DNA of 64,000 bases from Paenibacillus taichungensis (GCF_013359905.1 NZ_JABMCC010000101.1:248001-312000); one strand, 5' to 3'; counted from the first letter of the stretch, positions 56,779-64,000 are shown. Notes: generated by a model not told the origin, from the sequence alone. Made by a program: numbers and translations.

Positions 56779-56793
56779 ATAAATTTAATTGTA
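56779..56793 (-). promoter_or_regulatory. OhrR-box-like site
   Basis: Minus strand TACAATTAAATTTAT matches the B. subtilis ohrA operator half TACAATTAAATTGTA in the first 12 bases. It lies 28 bp upstream of the putative ohrR -35 box, consistent with autoregulation but not overlapping the promoter. AT-rich context makes chance matches possible. Confidence 0.35.
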
Positions 56794-57014
56794 TAAAATA
56801 TAATTTGGAGCATATACGATCGAAATCATATGACAACGTAATAAAAAGAACTCTTTATATGTTAAAACAGCAACCAGCATCTACATCCTTTTTCACAACA
56901 GCGCGACATTGATTCAGAACTGAACATTCTATACTTCTGCGAGAAACTACATGAGGAAACTGTAAACAATTCAGGAGTCAGGGATACATATACAGCAGCT
57001 ATGACGATGACGGG

Positions 57015-57043
57015 TTGACGCCCTGATTTCTTTTATATAAAAT
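57015..57043 (+). promoter_or_regulatory. Promoter of comM
   Basis: TTGACG, 17-nt spacer, TAAAAT on the plus strand. Transcription would start near 57050, 80 nt before the comM start; GAGGTG lies about 11 nt before ATG 57130. Confidence 0.7.
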
Positions 57044-57129
57044 GCTTGTTAGAAGCTGAGGAAGCACCTTAATTCGTAGACTGGCCTGTATTATGCGCGC
57101 CAAGGACGAAGTGAGGTGTTTCTTTTATT

Positions 57130-58734
57130 ATGTACGGAAAACTGCATAGTGCTTGTTTATATGGAATTGACGGCGTTTTAATTGAAGTGGAAACAGATCT
57201 ATCGAATGGTTTACCCCAGACTTCAATTATTGGATTACCGGATTCAGCTATTCGTGAAGCGGTTGAACGCGTCCGTGCCGCTATAAAAAACTGTGGCTAT
57301 CAGTATCCGTTGCAACGGATTACGATAAATCTGGCCCCTGCTGATCTGCGCAAGGAAGGATCTTCTTTCGATCTCGCCATCGCTATTGGTTTACTTACAA
57401 CAAGTGGTCAGCTGATTCTTCCAGTAGATGAACGGACATTGGTGGTAGGTGAGCTGGCATTGGACGGTTCAGTGAGATCTGTGCCTGGTATCTTGTCTAT
57501 GGTAGATTTGGCAAAGCGGCAAGGCTTTACCTCCATTCTTCTGCCCGCCGACAATCTGGAAGAGGCTTCGTTGATTCGGGGTATTCAGGTATATGGTATT
57601 CGTCATTTGCAAGATATCGTTCCTGAACAGGAAACGAATTCAAAGCTCAGGGAAGGAATGATGCAGAATACGGGGCCTGTTGTTTTAAAAAATTACGCCC
57701 ATCTCTCTGCTCTGAATTCCAATGTCGGTGATATGGAGCGCCATGAGGGCCCAATGCGATCTCCTTCGTTGGACGATGATTATAGTGATGTTCTGGGACA
57801 GCATCACGTAAAGCGTGCACTCATGATTGCCGCAGCTGGTATGCACAATATTTTGCTGGTCGGACCTCCGGGCACAGGGAAAACCATGTTAATTAAACGG
57901 CTACCTACGATTCTCCCACCATTGTCCGAAGACGAAGCGCTGGAAGTAACCAAAGTGCTAAGTGCCGCAGGCAAGCTTAAAGATACTTCAAATGGTCTCA
58001 TCGCAGACAGACCCTTTCGCTCTCCACACCATACAATCTCCACATCAGGTCTCATTGGAGGCGGCGGCATCCCCAAACCTGGCGAAGTAAGTCTTGCTCA
58101 CCGTGGGATATTGTTTCTGGATGAGCTACCAGAGTTTCAGCGGCAAGTCCTAGAAGTGTTGAGACAACCATTGGAGGATCGCAAAGTCACCATTAGCCGT
58201 GCGAGAGCCGCGTTCACATTTCCAGCACAATTTATGCTCGCCTGTTCTATGAATCCCTGTCCTTGCGGATATCTCTCTGCTCAATCGGAGGATCAACGCT
58301 GTATATGCAGTCCTGCCCGTGTTGCCGCCTACCGTGCCAAAATCTCGGGTCCGCTGCTAGATCGCATCGACCTTCAGGTCGAAGTTCCTCCCCCTAGCGA
58401 GTGGCGCAAGGCTGGCGCTTCTCCTTCATCTGTGGAAATGCAGGCCAAAGTCATTCATGCTCATCATATTCAGGCCGCACGATATGCTAATAGTTCAGTT
58501 CGCTGGAATAGCCAGCTCTCAGGAACCCTTCTGCGTCGAACAATCCGCCTGCCTGAAGAAGCAGACCAACTGCTCCAGCAGACACTGCAAGTACTGAACC
58601 TGAGCATGCGTGCACATGATCGAATTATTAAGATGGCCCAGACGATCGCAGACTTGGATCATGAAGGCGTCATTTTGACAGCTCATGTGGCTGAAGCGAT
58701 ACAGTATCGGCAGTTGGATTTGAATTTATTTTGA
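57130..58734 (+). CDS. comM: ComM/YifB family Mg-chelatase-like AAA+ ATPase
   Basis: Hexameric helicase; in Gram-negatives it promotes branch migration in natural transformation. N-terminal Lon-like S5 domain with GLPQTSIIGLPDSAIREAVE and RITINLAPADLRKEGSSFDL, then AAA+ with Walker A LLVGPPGTGKTMLIKRLPTI (near 240), HHTISTSGLIGGGGIPKPGE, Walker B ILFLDELPEFQRQVLEVLRQ and the Cys-rich ACSMNPCPCGYLS ... RCICSP. C-terminal Mg_chelatase_C has RAHDRIIKMAQTIADLD. 534 residues, usual 500-515. It is the only plus-strand gene; dprA lies nearby. Confidence 0.95.
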   Translation: MYGKLHSACLYGIDGVLIEVETDLSNGLPQTSIIGLPDSAIREAVERVRAAIKNCGYQYPLQRITINLAPADLRKEGSSFDLAIAIGLLTTSGQLILPVDERTLVVGELALDGSVRSVPGILSMVDLAKRQGFTSILLPADNLEEASLIRGIQVYGIRHLQDIVPEQETNSKLREGMMQNTGPVVLKNYAHLSALNSNVGDMERHEGPMRSPSLDDDYSDVLGQHHVKRALMIAAAGMHNILLVGPPGTGKTMLIKRLPTILPPLSEDEALEVTKVLSAAGKLKDTSNGLIADRPFRSPHHTISTSGLIGGGGIPKPGEVSLAHRGILFLDELPEFQRQVLEVLRQPLEDRKVTISRARAAFTFPAQFMLACSMNPCPCGYLSAQSEDQRCICSPARVAAYRAKISGPLLDRIDLQVEVPPPSEWRKAGASPSSVEMQAKVIHAHHIQAARYANSSVRWNSQLSGTLLRRTIRLPEEADQLLQQTLQVLNLSMRAHDRIIKMAQTIADLDHEGVILTAHVAEAIQYRQLDLNLF

Positions 58735-58871
58735 GCGAGGGTCATCAAGGAAATAAGGCTATAAGGGCTATAAGGTGAAATACGTGCCTTCGCCATTTAC
58801 CTTCATGAAAGGTTCAATCGAGATATTTATAGATTTCAAATTTATGGCTAAATAGTTTTACAAATCAAACA

Positions 58872-58920
58872 CCCCTGCATATATATCCTCTTTATAAGAG
58901 AAGAGACATACGTGCAGGGG
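58872..58920. terminator. Shared hairpin between convergent comM and nitroreductase genes
   Basis: CCCCTGCA (58872-58879) pairs with TGCAGGGG (58913-58920), with an inner CTCTT/AAGAG stem. T-runs are weak on both sides. It lies between two convergent genes, so it likely ends both transcripts. The preceding 58735-58871 has only a short GGCTATAA tandem repeat. Confidence 0.6.
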
Positions 58921-58967
58921 CTTTGCATAGAGCATTACGTTCGAATGAATAGCGAACAAGATATCAA

Positions 58968-59519
58968 TTATTCAAATATAGTCAGCTTGTCTTTGGCTGG
59001 TGTACGTTCTTTGGCAGAAGGAATAACCTCTGGATACCCCATGTAAACCATGCCTATAATTTTTTCCCCAGCCTGAATCCCAAGTGTCTTACGGAATTTG
59101 GGTCCATAGAGGAAAGGCTTGGTTACCCAGAACGTTCCAACGTCTTCACTCCATGCCGCGAGTAGGAAGTTTTGCACCAATGCACTTACTGCTGCAAAAT
59201 CTTCATCCCAGATATTCTGGCGTGGATCTTCTTCCATAACGACAAGCATGACGGCAGGGATCTGCTTGATATTGGCAGAGAACTTGTTATCCTCTCCCAT
59301 CTCTGCATCAATAGCGTCTGCCAGCTTGTTCAGTCCATTTCCGCTAAACAATAAAAACCGCCACGGCTCACGCAATTTATGATTGGGTGCCCATACGGCT
59401 GTGTCCAACAAATCAATAATCTGCTGTGTGGGAACAGCTTCTTTTTTAAACTTTTTGACTGTACGACGATTTTGAATGGCTTCTCTTACGGCGTTACCCG
59501 TTTGGGTAGATTTACTCAT
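58968..59519 (-). CDS. Nitroreductase-family flavoprotein
   Basis: FMN-dependent NAD(P)H oxidoreductase; substrate unknown. EAIQNRRTVKKFKKEAVPTQ at the N terminus is the FMN phosphate contact, APNHKLREPWRFLLFSGNG the next block, VSALVQNFLLAAWSEDVGTF and KIIGMVYMGYPEVIPSAKER the C-terminal ones. 183 residues. ATG 59519 is chosen with GGGAGG 7 nt upstream; ATG 59525 sits on the ribosome site. Monocistronic with its own promoter. Confidence 0.9.
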   Translation of the reverse strand: MSKSTQTGNAVREAIQNRRTVKKFKKEAVPTQQIIDLLDTAVWAPNHKLREPWRFLLFSGNGLNKLADAIDAEMGEDNKFSANIKQIPAVMLVVMEEDPRQNIWDEDFAAVSALVQNFLLAAWSEDVGTFWVTKPFLYGPKFRKTLGIQAGEKIIGMVYMGYPEVIPSAKERTPAKDKLTIFE

Positions 59520-59633
59520 GACCATGCCTCCCAGATTATAAAAAATTATCCGTGACCGCAGTTCGAGCCTGCGATGTGAATCGACTCATTTATGAAAAAT
59601 CAAACGGTGCAGCAAAACTGGATTACCCTCTTG

Positions 59634-59663
59634 ATTATACACTGATCTGTTCATTGGATTCAA
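59634..59663 (-). promoter_or_regulatory. Promoter of the nitroreductase gene
   Basis: TTGAAT (59663-59658), 18-nt spacer ending in TG, TATAAT (59639-59634) on the minus strand. The leader would be about 108 nt. Confidence 0.72.
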
Positions 59664-59706
59664 AGGAATGCGATTAACATTATTTCGTTCTGATTATTTC
59701 GGATGC

Positions 59707-59764
59707 AAAAAGGCGACTTCGACTCTTCCCCCGCGGAGGGATTCTTAGAGTCAACGTCGCCTTT
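59707..59764. terminator. Strong terminator after the carboxypeptidase-regulatory-like gene
   Basis: AAAGGCGAC pairs with GTCGCCTTT and GACTC with GAGTC in a long hairpin topped by a CCC/GGG stem. On the minus strand it is followed by TTTTTGC, so it ends the gene at 59788; on the plus strand the tail is CTTTCTTC. Confidence 0.85.
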
Positions 59765-59787
59765 CTTCATTATAAATAGCTATTTAA

Positions 59788-61008
59788 TCAATAAGGGTAT
59801 GATCCTGCTCCTTCATATTTCCCATTCACAAAATCCATTTTGTTTATTTTTTCTTGGTTGCCGGCGATATCCGTGCTGAAATACTCCACTGTTTTGACAT
59901 CAGGAGCATAGATTTTTATTGGTCCGGTAAACGTGATCCATTCCCCCCCATTGATTCTGTACTGGGTCATTTTCAAACCTGATCCCTTAACTTCGTCCGT
60001 TGCCTTTAACTTAAAATTAAATCCATTAATATATTGTTTGCCGTTGGATATTTCTGTCAATGGAACTAAAGCATATTTGGTTACAGGCGGGGTTTTGTCT
60101 GCATTACTCTTGAGAATAAAATCAAAAGTATTGTTAGGTCCTTTGACCAAAGTTACCCTAATCGTTTGGTTGATATAACCATCCGCTTCGACAGAGATTA
60201 TGCTTATTCCCGGAGACAGTCGATCCATGGAATACTTGCCTTGTTTATCTGTTATCATCTTAAGATTATTAATAGATACCGTGGCCCCAGCCAATGGCCT
60301 CCCCTGTTCATCTTGCACCAAGCCACTCACCTTGGCGGCCTCTTGAAGTGTTATGTTCAACTTCTCTGTAACACCGGTGTATAGAAAAAGATATTTTGTG
60401 TAAGGAACATATCCATCTGCATCAACCGAAACCACAATATCAGGGGCGGAATAAGGATTAATACCTGTAATTGCGTAATTGCCATCCTTGTCCGTCTTTA
60501 CAGATTGGCTGACAGTTGTTACTTTAATTACAGCACCCACAACTGGTTTTCCTGATTGATCAGTAACTTTGCCTACAACTGTTGCTGGTTCATAGAGGGA
60601 AAAATTAAATTCCCTTGTTTCTCCCGGAATCAAATAATAGCTAATATAATTCTTGTTGGTATCCAAGTACCCCTTGGCAACCGTACTAATATTGATGCGT
60701 ATGCCTTCACTTAACGTTGTTTCAAAATTGTACTCTCCCTTGGAATTGGTTTTAATTGTTTTGGTTGCTATTTCGCTGTTTTCGAAGGTGTACATCTTGA
60801 TATTTACATTTGCATCTTTCACAGGAAAACCATCCATATCAGTAATTTTCCCAAAAACTCTTGAAATTTGAGCAAGTTGATTAACTTGCCCCTCCGCAGA
60901 AGCATTTTTGGATGCAGCATATGTCGTTCCAGAATGCAGCAGACCACACACCCCAAAAAATAATAAAAACACACTTAAACGAATCATCCATTTCCATTGA
61001 ATACTCAT
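59788..61008 (-). CDS. Secreted protein with three carboxypeptidase-regulatory-like repeats
   Basis: 406 residues. Signal peptide 1-32 (WMIRLSVFLLFFGVCGLL, ending TTYAAS). Three beta-sandwich repeats follow: about 48-140 (FGKITDMDGFPVKDANVNIK), 141-225 (VGKVTDQSGKPVVGAVIKVT) and 227-300 (SGLVQDEQGRPLAGATVSIN), each with the G-x-V-x-D...G-x-P-x2-G/D-A pattern. The C-terminal 100 residues resemble the Ig-like 'OmpL47/GBS' module: ISNGKQYINGFNFKLKATDE and VEYFSTDIAGNQEKI. No catalytic domain seen. It starts 66 nt after a small RiPP-like gene, no terminator between, so they may be cotranscribed. Confidence 0.82.
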   Translation of the reverse strand: MSIQWKWMIRLSVFLLFFGVCGLLHSGTTYAASKNASAEGQVNQLAQISRVFGKITDMDGFPVKDANVNIKMYTFENSEIATKTIKTNSKGEYNFETTLSEGIRINISTVAKGYLDTNKNYISYYLIPGETREFNFSLYEPATVVGKVTDQSGKPVVGAVIKVTTVSQSVKTDKDGNYAITGINPYSAPDIVVSVDADGYVPYTKYLFLYTGVTEKLNITLQEAAKVSGLVQDEQGRPLAGATVSINNLKMITDKQGKYSMDRLSPGISIISVEADGYINQTIRVTLVKGPNNTFDFILKSNADKTPPVTKYALVPLTEISNGKQYINGFNFKLKATDEVKGSGLKMTQYRINGGEWITFTGPIKIYAPDVKTVEYFSTDIAGNQEKINKMDFVNGKYEGAGSYPY

Positions 61009-61074
61009 GACAATCGTTCACCTCATCCAAATATAGTAGTAAGTCCGGTGACCATATGAACTCGTTTTATCTAT

Positions 61075-61236
61075 CTAACTAACCAACATTTCGAGCCTCC
61101 AAAATTCCCCGCCCCAAACATATTGCCAAATCCCATCACCACCGTTCATGGTTTTGCTAATATCCAACACTTCCAATTGTGGTGTCACCCACTCCTGTTT
61201 GATTTTGTTTGCCGCAATAGATTGAATTTCTTTCAT
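61075..61236 (-). CDS. Putative RiPP (lasso-like) precursor peptide, possibly frameshifted
   Basis: 53 codons, ATG 61236 with GAGGTG 6 nt upstream. Residues 11-30 read KIKQEWVTPQLEVLDISKTM, close to the leader of paeninodin-type lasso peptides: aromatic-x2-P-x-L and a Thr at position -2 of the expected cut. The in-frame core (residues 31-53) has three Trp and no Asp/Glu at core positions 7-9, so it is not a normal lasso core. The +1 frame from 61136 reads GFGNMFGAGNFGGSKCW, Gly-rich with a Cys, and ends at 61071. This suggests a one-base frameshift or a true shift. No cyclase, protease or transporter gene is present in the window. Confidence 0.6.
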   Translation of the reverse strand: MKEIQSIAANKIKQEWVTPQLEVLDISKTMNGGDGIWQYVWGGEFWRLEMLVS

Positions 61237-61274
61237 AGTTCACACCTCTTTTTCATATTTGCTTTTCTCATTTT

Positions 61275-61298
61275 ATTATAAATGATACAATTTGTATC
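61275..61298 (-). promoter_or_regulatory. Promoter -10 box with palindromic operator before the RiPP-like gene
   Basis: TATAAT (61280-61275) lies 3 nt downstream of the perfect 15-bp palindrome GATACAATTTGTATC (61284-61298), which occupies the place of the spacer and -35 box. No -35 consensus is visible, as expected for a regulated promoter. A related ATACA-ATA-TGTAT sequence occurs at 61576-61588. Confidence 0.5.
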
Positions 61299-61651
61299 TA
61301 TTTATTTTAAGCGCTCCATTCTCTTTCGCCGTCTAGCAACAAGTTAGAAGATACAGCGAGGCTTCATTGTTTATGGAATTACAACGAATTTAAGTAAGGA
61401 CATATGCATGATAAGGAGAAAAAGGGCATTTTATCACAGGTAACTCTATAATTTAGACTGGGTTTACACACATCGTTTGAGCTTCTATTAGAGAATTAAT
61501 AATTAGAATGTAGTCCATTAACAATCGAGAAAGTAAATAATCACAACGAGGATAATTTTAATAATCCATAATACGATACAATATGTATTGTTGTTTGTCG
61601 CATGTATATTAGTTATGTTTTCTTAATTTCTTTCTTACCAATAACTTGTCC
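61299..61651. other. Gene-free AT-rich stretch upstream of the RiPP-like gene
   Basis: No reading frame of credible length with a ribosome site on either strand, no RNA gene seen. Contains the second palindrome ATACAATATGTAT near 61576. A 15-codon plus-strand frame at 61404 is noted but not supported. Confidence 0.5.
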
Positions 61652-61703
61652 AAAAAAATAACCCACAAGAGAGTCACTATTTAAAGTGTCTTTCTTGTGG
61701 GTT
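61652..61703 (-). terminator. Terminator after yraN
   Basis: Minus strand AACCCACAAGA pairs with TCTTGTGGGTT, inner AGTGAC/GACACT-like part, then ATTTTTTT. A strong intrinsic terminator closing the fliK-like/flhB-like/yraN operon. Confidence 0.88.
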
Positions 61704-61738
61704 AACACATTTAGAAGAATCGTTTATGTAGCAGAAAC

Positions 61739-62137
61739 TCAGAATGCATTCATAATATGATCAATTGAAACAATTTCGCCTGCTTTATCCAGCATGACTG
61801 CGAACACATCAAAACGGATTTGATGATTTGTCTCTCCCGTCATTTGCAAATATACAGATGCCGTTGCACGTACCTGCTGCATTTTACGAATATCTACCGA
61901 CTCCTGGGGTGTACCATACTGTGCAGTTCCGCTTCTGCTGCGGACTTCAATAAAAATGATCATGTCTTCACGAGAAGCAACGATATCAATCTCTCCGCGT
62001 CGGCAGCGCCAATTGCGCTTCAAAATGCGATAATCATGCTCCCGAAGCCAGTCGCAAGCAGCTTCTTCACCCAATCGTCCTTTTTGCTGACGTGTCAGTT
62101 TTGAAGCTGGACCCTGTTCTGATCCGTGCTCTACCAT
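61739..62137 (-). CDS. YraN family nuclease-fold protein (UPF0102)
   Basis: Predicted Holliday-junction-resolvase-type fold; biochemical role not settled. QQKGRLGEEAACDWLREHDY, RILKRNWRCRRGEIDIVASR and MIIFIEVRSRSGTAQYGTPQ give the Glu/Asp/Glu nuclease pattern (E24, D, E-V-R/K). VDIRKMQQVRATASVYLQ follows. 132 residues (family 115-125). Starts 7 nt inside the end of the flhB-like gene, so it is coupled. Confidence 0.93.
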   Translation of the reverse strand: MVEHGSEQGPASKLTRQQKGRLGEEAACDWLREHDYRILKRNWRCRRGEIDIVASREDMIIFIEVRSRSGTAQYGTPQESVDIRKMQQVRATASVYLQMTGETNHQIRFDVFAVMLDKAGEIVSIDHIMNAF

Positions 62138-62439
62138 GATTCCTCTTCCTCTCGTCCAGAAGCTAGACGGTCAGCACGATAAATGTAGGTCAACACTTCC
62201 GCCACCAGCTGATACAGTTCCGCCGGGATTTGTTCGTCCAAATCCAGTTTAGAAAGCACTTCCACAAGTGCGGCATCCTCCTGAACAGGCACACCATTTT
62301 CCTTGGCTTTATCCAGAATGGCTTCTGCCACTTTGCCACGGCCTTTGGCTACGACCACTGGTGCTTCACTCTCACCAGGTACATATTTTAAAGCAACGGC
62401 CTTTTTGGACATCAGGTCCGGTTGCGAATCCTCTTTCAT
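62131..62439 (-). CDS. Short FlhB C-terminal-domain homologue (YlqH/FlhX type)
   Basis: 102 residues corresponding only to the cytoplasmic part of FlhB: AVALKYVPGESEAPVVVAKG, GRGKVAEAILDKAKENGVPV, ALVEVLSKLDLDEQIPAELY and QLVAEVLTYIYRADR. There is no membrane part and no NPTH cleavage motif, so it matches the C-terminal fragment after cleavage. Similar small proteins (FlhX in Campylobacter, YlqH in B. subtilis) can stand in for the FlhB fragment. It overlaps the upstream fliK-like gene by 4 nt. Confidence 0.9.
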   Translation of the reverse strand: MKEDSQPDLMSKKAVALKYVPGESEAPVVVAKGRGKVAEAILDKAKENGVPVQEDAALVEVLSKLDLDEQIPAELYQLVAEVLTYIYRADRLASGREEEESW

Positions 62440-64000
62440 ACCCGCATGTCCACCCCTTTGTATCGTTCAGGACTGTAGTCCGAGGCAGTCATTTTCCGTT
62501 CGGCACCCGGTTCCTGGCCCACAGGCCAGGGTTCCGCCTTGAAAGTCAGCAACTGATAACCCAGCTTGTCCAGCGCCTTATGGATCTCTTCGCGCCCACT
62601 TTCTAGGAGCGTTCCCATTCCTTCGCCGTCATTTAGTACACGCAGACTGACGATATTATTAACAACATGCACATCCACCAATGTCGGACCAAGACTTTTC
62701 ATGTCCAGATCAAACCAAAGGCGGCAGTTGGATGCATCCAATTCACCGCGTTGCCCACGGCGTGATTGAATCTGAACGGAAGCCGTCTCTTCTCCGTCAG
62801 GTCCGGTAATGGGGATAAACCAGTGCATCTGGGCAAAGGTAGCACTGCGATCTGTTGTTAGCAATAACTGCTGACCTGTCAGAAATTGCACAGCCTGTCC
62901 GGCGACATCCTTGAGTGCCGCCGGTGCACCATCGCTGCTGGCAAGCTGCAGCAGCAAGCCCTTGAGCGAATCCGCGGTTCCCGGACTCGCCACATCCCCC
63001 ACGCGCGCCTGCGCAGCCGCGCCGTGAACTGCCTGCTGCTCGTGCTCCGCACCGAGCAGCTTCAACACACGCCCCACCCACGGGTCCCCCTCGTGGGTGA
63101 CGGGCGCAGCCGCAGCTCCCGCAGGCGCTGCGGCACTACCGCCAGCCGGCAGCGCGTCTGCGCCGGCTGGTAAAGGCTGCGGCACGCCTCCGGCAGCCGC
63201 AGCCACCGAGCCGCCCTGCGATGCAGGGGCGGCCTGTGTCGCCGCACCTGGCTGTGCCGGTGCGGCTGTGGACGCGCTGCGCAGCGCGTCCAGAAGCGCC
63301 AGCAGCTTGGGCGCCAGCTGCGCTGCCGATGGAGCTGCTGGCGCCGCCTGCCCTGCTGCGGAAGCGGTAGACCCCGCAGCAGCAGGCGTTTCAACGTGGC
63401 CGTCAGTTCGCCCGGCCGCGCCCCCCTCAGGCTGGCCCGCTATCACTCGGCCAGCCGTAACATCCACAGCAGCACCCGGCGTACCTGGGCGGCTCCCAGC
63501 AACACCCGCGTCAACTGCACGCGGGCTCTCACCAGGTATTCCGGTTCCTGCCGGAATACCTGTACCCACCTTGCCAGCAGTTTCAACATGGCTAGTCCCT
63601 GCTTTTATCCCAGCACTCTCGGCAGTCCCTGCTCCAGTCTGCCCATTGCCTTTAACCGCACCACCAGCTGTTTCCACAGATCCATCAGCCATTGGAGTAC
63701 CACCAGCAGTCGCACCAGGCACGGGTTGCCCGGACAATCCGGTTGTTCCTCCTACCTGACGGTTACCGCCTGACGCAGCTAAGTTTCCTCCCGTCTGCTC
63801 TCCGTTTGAAGGTATAGGCACTCCAGCCGTAATGTTATTCTTCACTGTAGCAACTGTAGCTGCCTGTTCAGCAGTCGGCAGCGGTTTACCTGCGGTTTGG
63901 GTCAGCATGGACTCCAGCTGTTCAGCCAAACCCTTCAACAACTGATGTAGTGGCGGGCCAAATACAGCTTGATGCAAGCCCTTTACCGTTTCCGCTGTAA
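62436..64000 (-). CDS. FliK-like protein with long Ala/Gly/Pro-rich part (5' end beyond window)
   Basis: Resembles B. subtilis YlqG in position. The frame stays open to the right edge (TAETVKGLHQAVFGP at 63998-63954), so the true start is outside. The C-terminal 110 residues look like a hook-length-control C domain: CRLWFDLDMKSLGPTLVDVH, VVNNIVSLRVLNDGEGMGTL and KALDKLGYQLLTFKAEPW. About 300 residues before are Ala/Gly/Pro/Thr-rich, and 63000-63420 is far richer in G and C than its surroundings. Coupled by a 4-nt overlap to the FlhB-like gene. Confidence 0.85.
   Translation of the reverse strand, partial: TAETVKGLHQAVFGPPLHQLLKGLAEQLESMLTQTAGKPLPTAEQAATVATVKNNITAGVPIPSNGEQTGGNLAASGGNRQVGGTTGLSGQPVPGATAGGTPMADGSVETAGGAVKGNGQTGAGTAESAGIKAGTSHVETAGKVGTGIPAGTGIPGESPRAVDAGVAGSRPGTPGAAVDVTAGRVIAGQPEGGAAGRTDGHVETPAAAGSTASAAGQAAPAAPSAAQLAPKLLALLDALRSASTAAPAQPGAATQAAPASQGGSVAAAAGGVPQPLPAGADALPAGGSAAAPAGAAAAPVTHEGDPWVGRVLKLLGAEHEQQAVHGAAAQARVGDVASPGTADSLKGLLLQLASSDGAPAALKDVAGQAVQFLTGQQLLLTTDRSATFAQMHWFIPITGPDGEETASVQIQSRRGQRGELDASNCRLWFDLDMKSLGPTLVDVHVVNNIVSLRVLNDGEGMGTLLESGREEIHKALDKLGYQLLTFKAEPWPVGQEPGAERKMTASDYSPERYKGVDMRV

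Larger units (their letters stand above)
56605..57129. other. 525-bp divergent region between ohrR and comM
   Basis: AT-rich with no gene. It holds the comM promoter (57015-57043) and, on the other strand, a possible ohrR promoter: TTGTGC (56751-56746), 19-nt spacer, TATAAT (56726-56721), preceded by an OhrR-box-like sequence at 56779-56793. Sequence 56800-57010 shows nothing I can name. Confidence 0.5.

Noticed and set aside
61404-61451. 15-codon plus-strand frame in the AT-rich gap
   Set aside because: Too short, upstream purines are a poor ribosome site, and the peptide has no family features.
63097-63759. 220-codon Ala/Pro-rich plus-strand frame
   Set aside because: Opposite the GC-rich low-complexity part of the FliK-like gene; long open frames are expected there by composition.

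Overview
This window looks like the chromosome of a Gram-positive, peritrichously flagellated spore-former close to Paenibacillus. The evidence is gene order (sucCD-dprA-topA-trmFO-hslVU, then flgB to the end of the flagellar/chemotaxis cluster, then rpsB-tsf-pyrH-frr-uppS-cdsA-dxr-rseP-proS-polC-rimP), Bacillus-type proteins (PolC, CheC/CheD, FliY, SigD, SwrB, SwrD), strong AGGAGG ribosome sites and many TTG starts. The genus is an inference from layout and from the short archaeal-type ProS; no rRNA is present. Every gene reads on the minus strand except comM, so transcription runs from high to low coordinates.

Region by region, in transcription order. (a) 64000-61700: a window-truncated, very Ala/Gly/Pro-rich FliK-like protein, a small FlhB C-domain homologue and YraN, closed by a strong terminator. 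(b) 61300-59700: a small gene not previously delimited (53 codons, 61075-61236) whose N-terminal half resembles a lasso-peptide leader. It sits 66 nt upstream of a secreted protein with carboxypeptidase-regulatory-like repeats, behind a promoter with a perfect palindrome in it. No maturation genes are in the window. (c) 59600-56100: a nitroreductase, comM on the plus strand, and an OhrR-type peroxide sensor without an adjacent ohr gene. (d) 55900-46660: sucCD, dprA, topA, trmFO, hslV, hslU. The codV(xerC) and codY genes that flank hslVU in Bacillus subtilis are absent here. About 770 bp of AT-rich sequence follows hslU and holds a 104-bp imperfect palindrome and a terminator.

(e) 45678-14018: a fla/che cluster of 37 genes. 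It builds the basal body rod and MS ring (flgB, flgC, fliE, fliF), switch and export ATPase (fliG, fliH, fliI, fliJ), stator/export helper motE, hook (fliK, flgD, a TIGR02530-type gene, flgE, swrD), fliL, the switch proteins fliM and fliY with cheY, the export gate (fliO, P, Q, R, flhB, flhA), the placement GTPases flhF and flhG, chemotaxis (cheB, A, W, C, D), a small membrane protein, sigD, a DUF342/FapA protein, a short uncharacterised protein, SwrB and an MltG-stem-like membrane protein. Many junctions overlap and use TTG or GTG starts, which suggests translational coupling. The cluster ends in an intrinsic terminator that overlaps its last codons.

(f) 13930-1: translation and envelope housekeeping: rpsB with its own promoter, an attenuator-like hairpin before tsf, pyrH-frr overlapping, a terminator before uppS, then cdsA, dxr, rseP, proS, polC and the start of rimP with its own promoter and a hairpin leader.

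The most unusual items are the orphan RiPP-like precursor with an out-of-frame Gly-rich core, the second FliK/FlhB-like pair outside the main operon, the paired palindromes before flgB, the missing cod genes, and the start choice of HslV.
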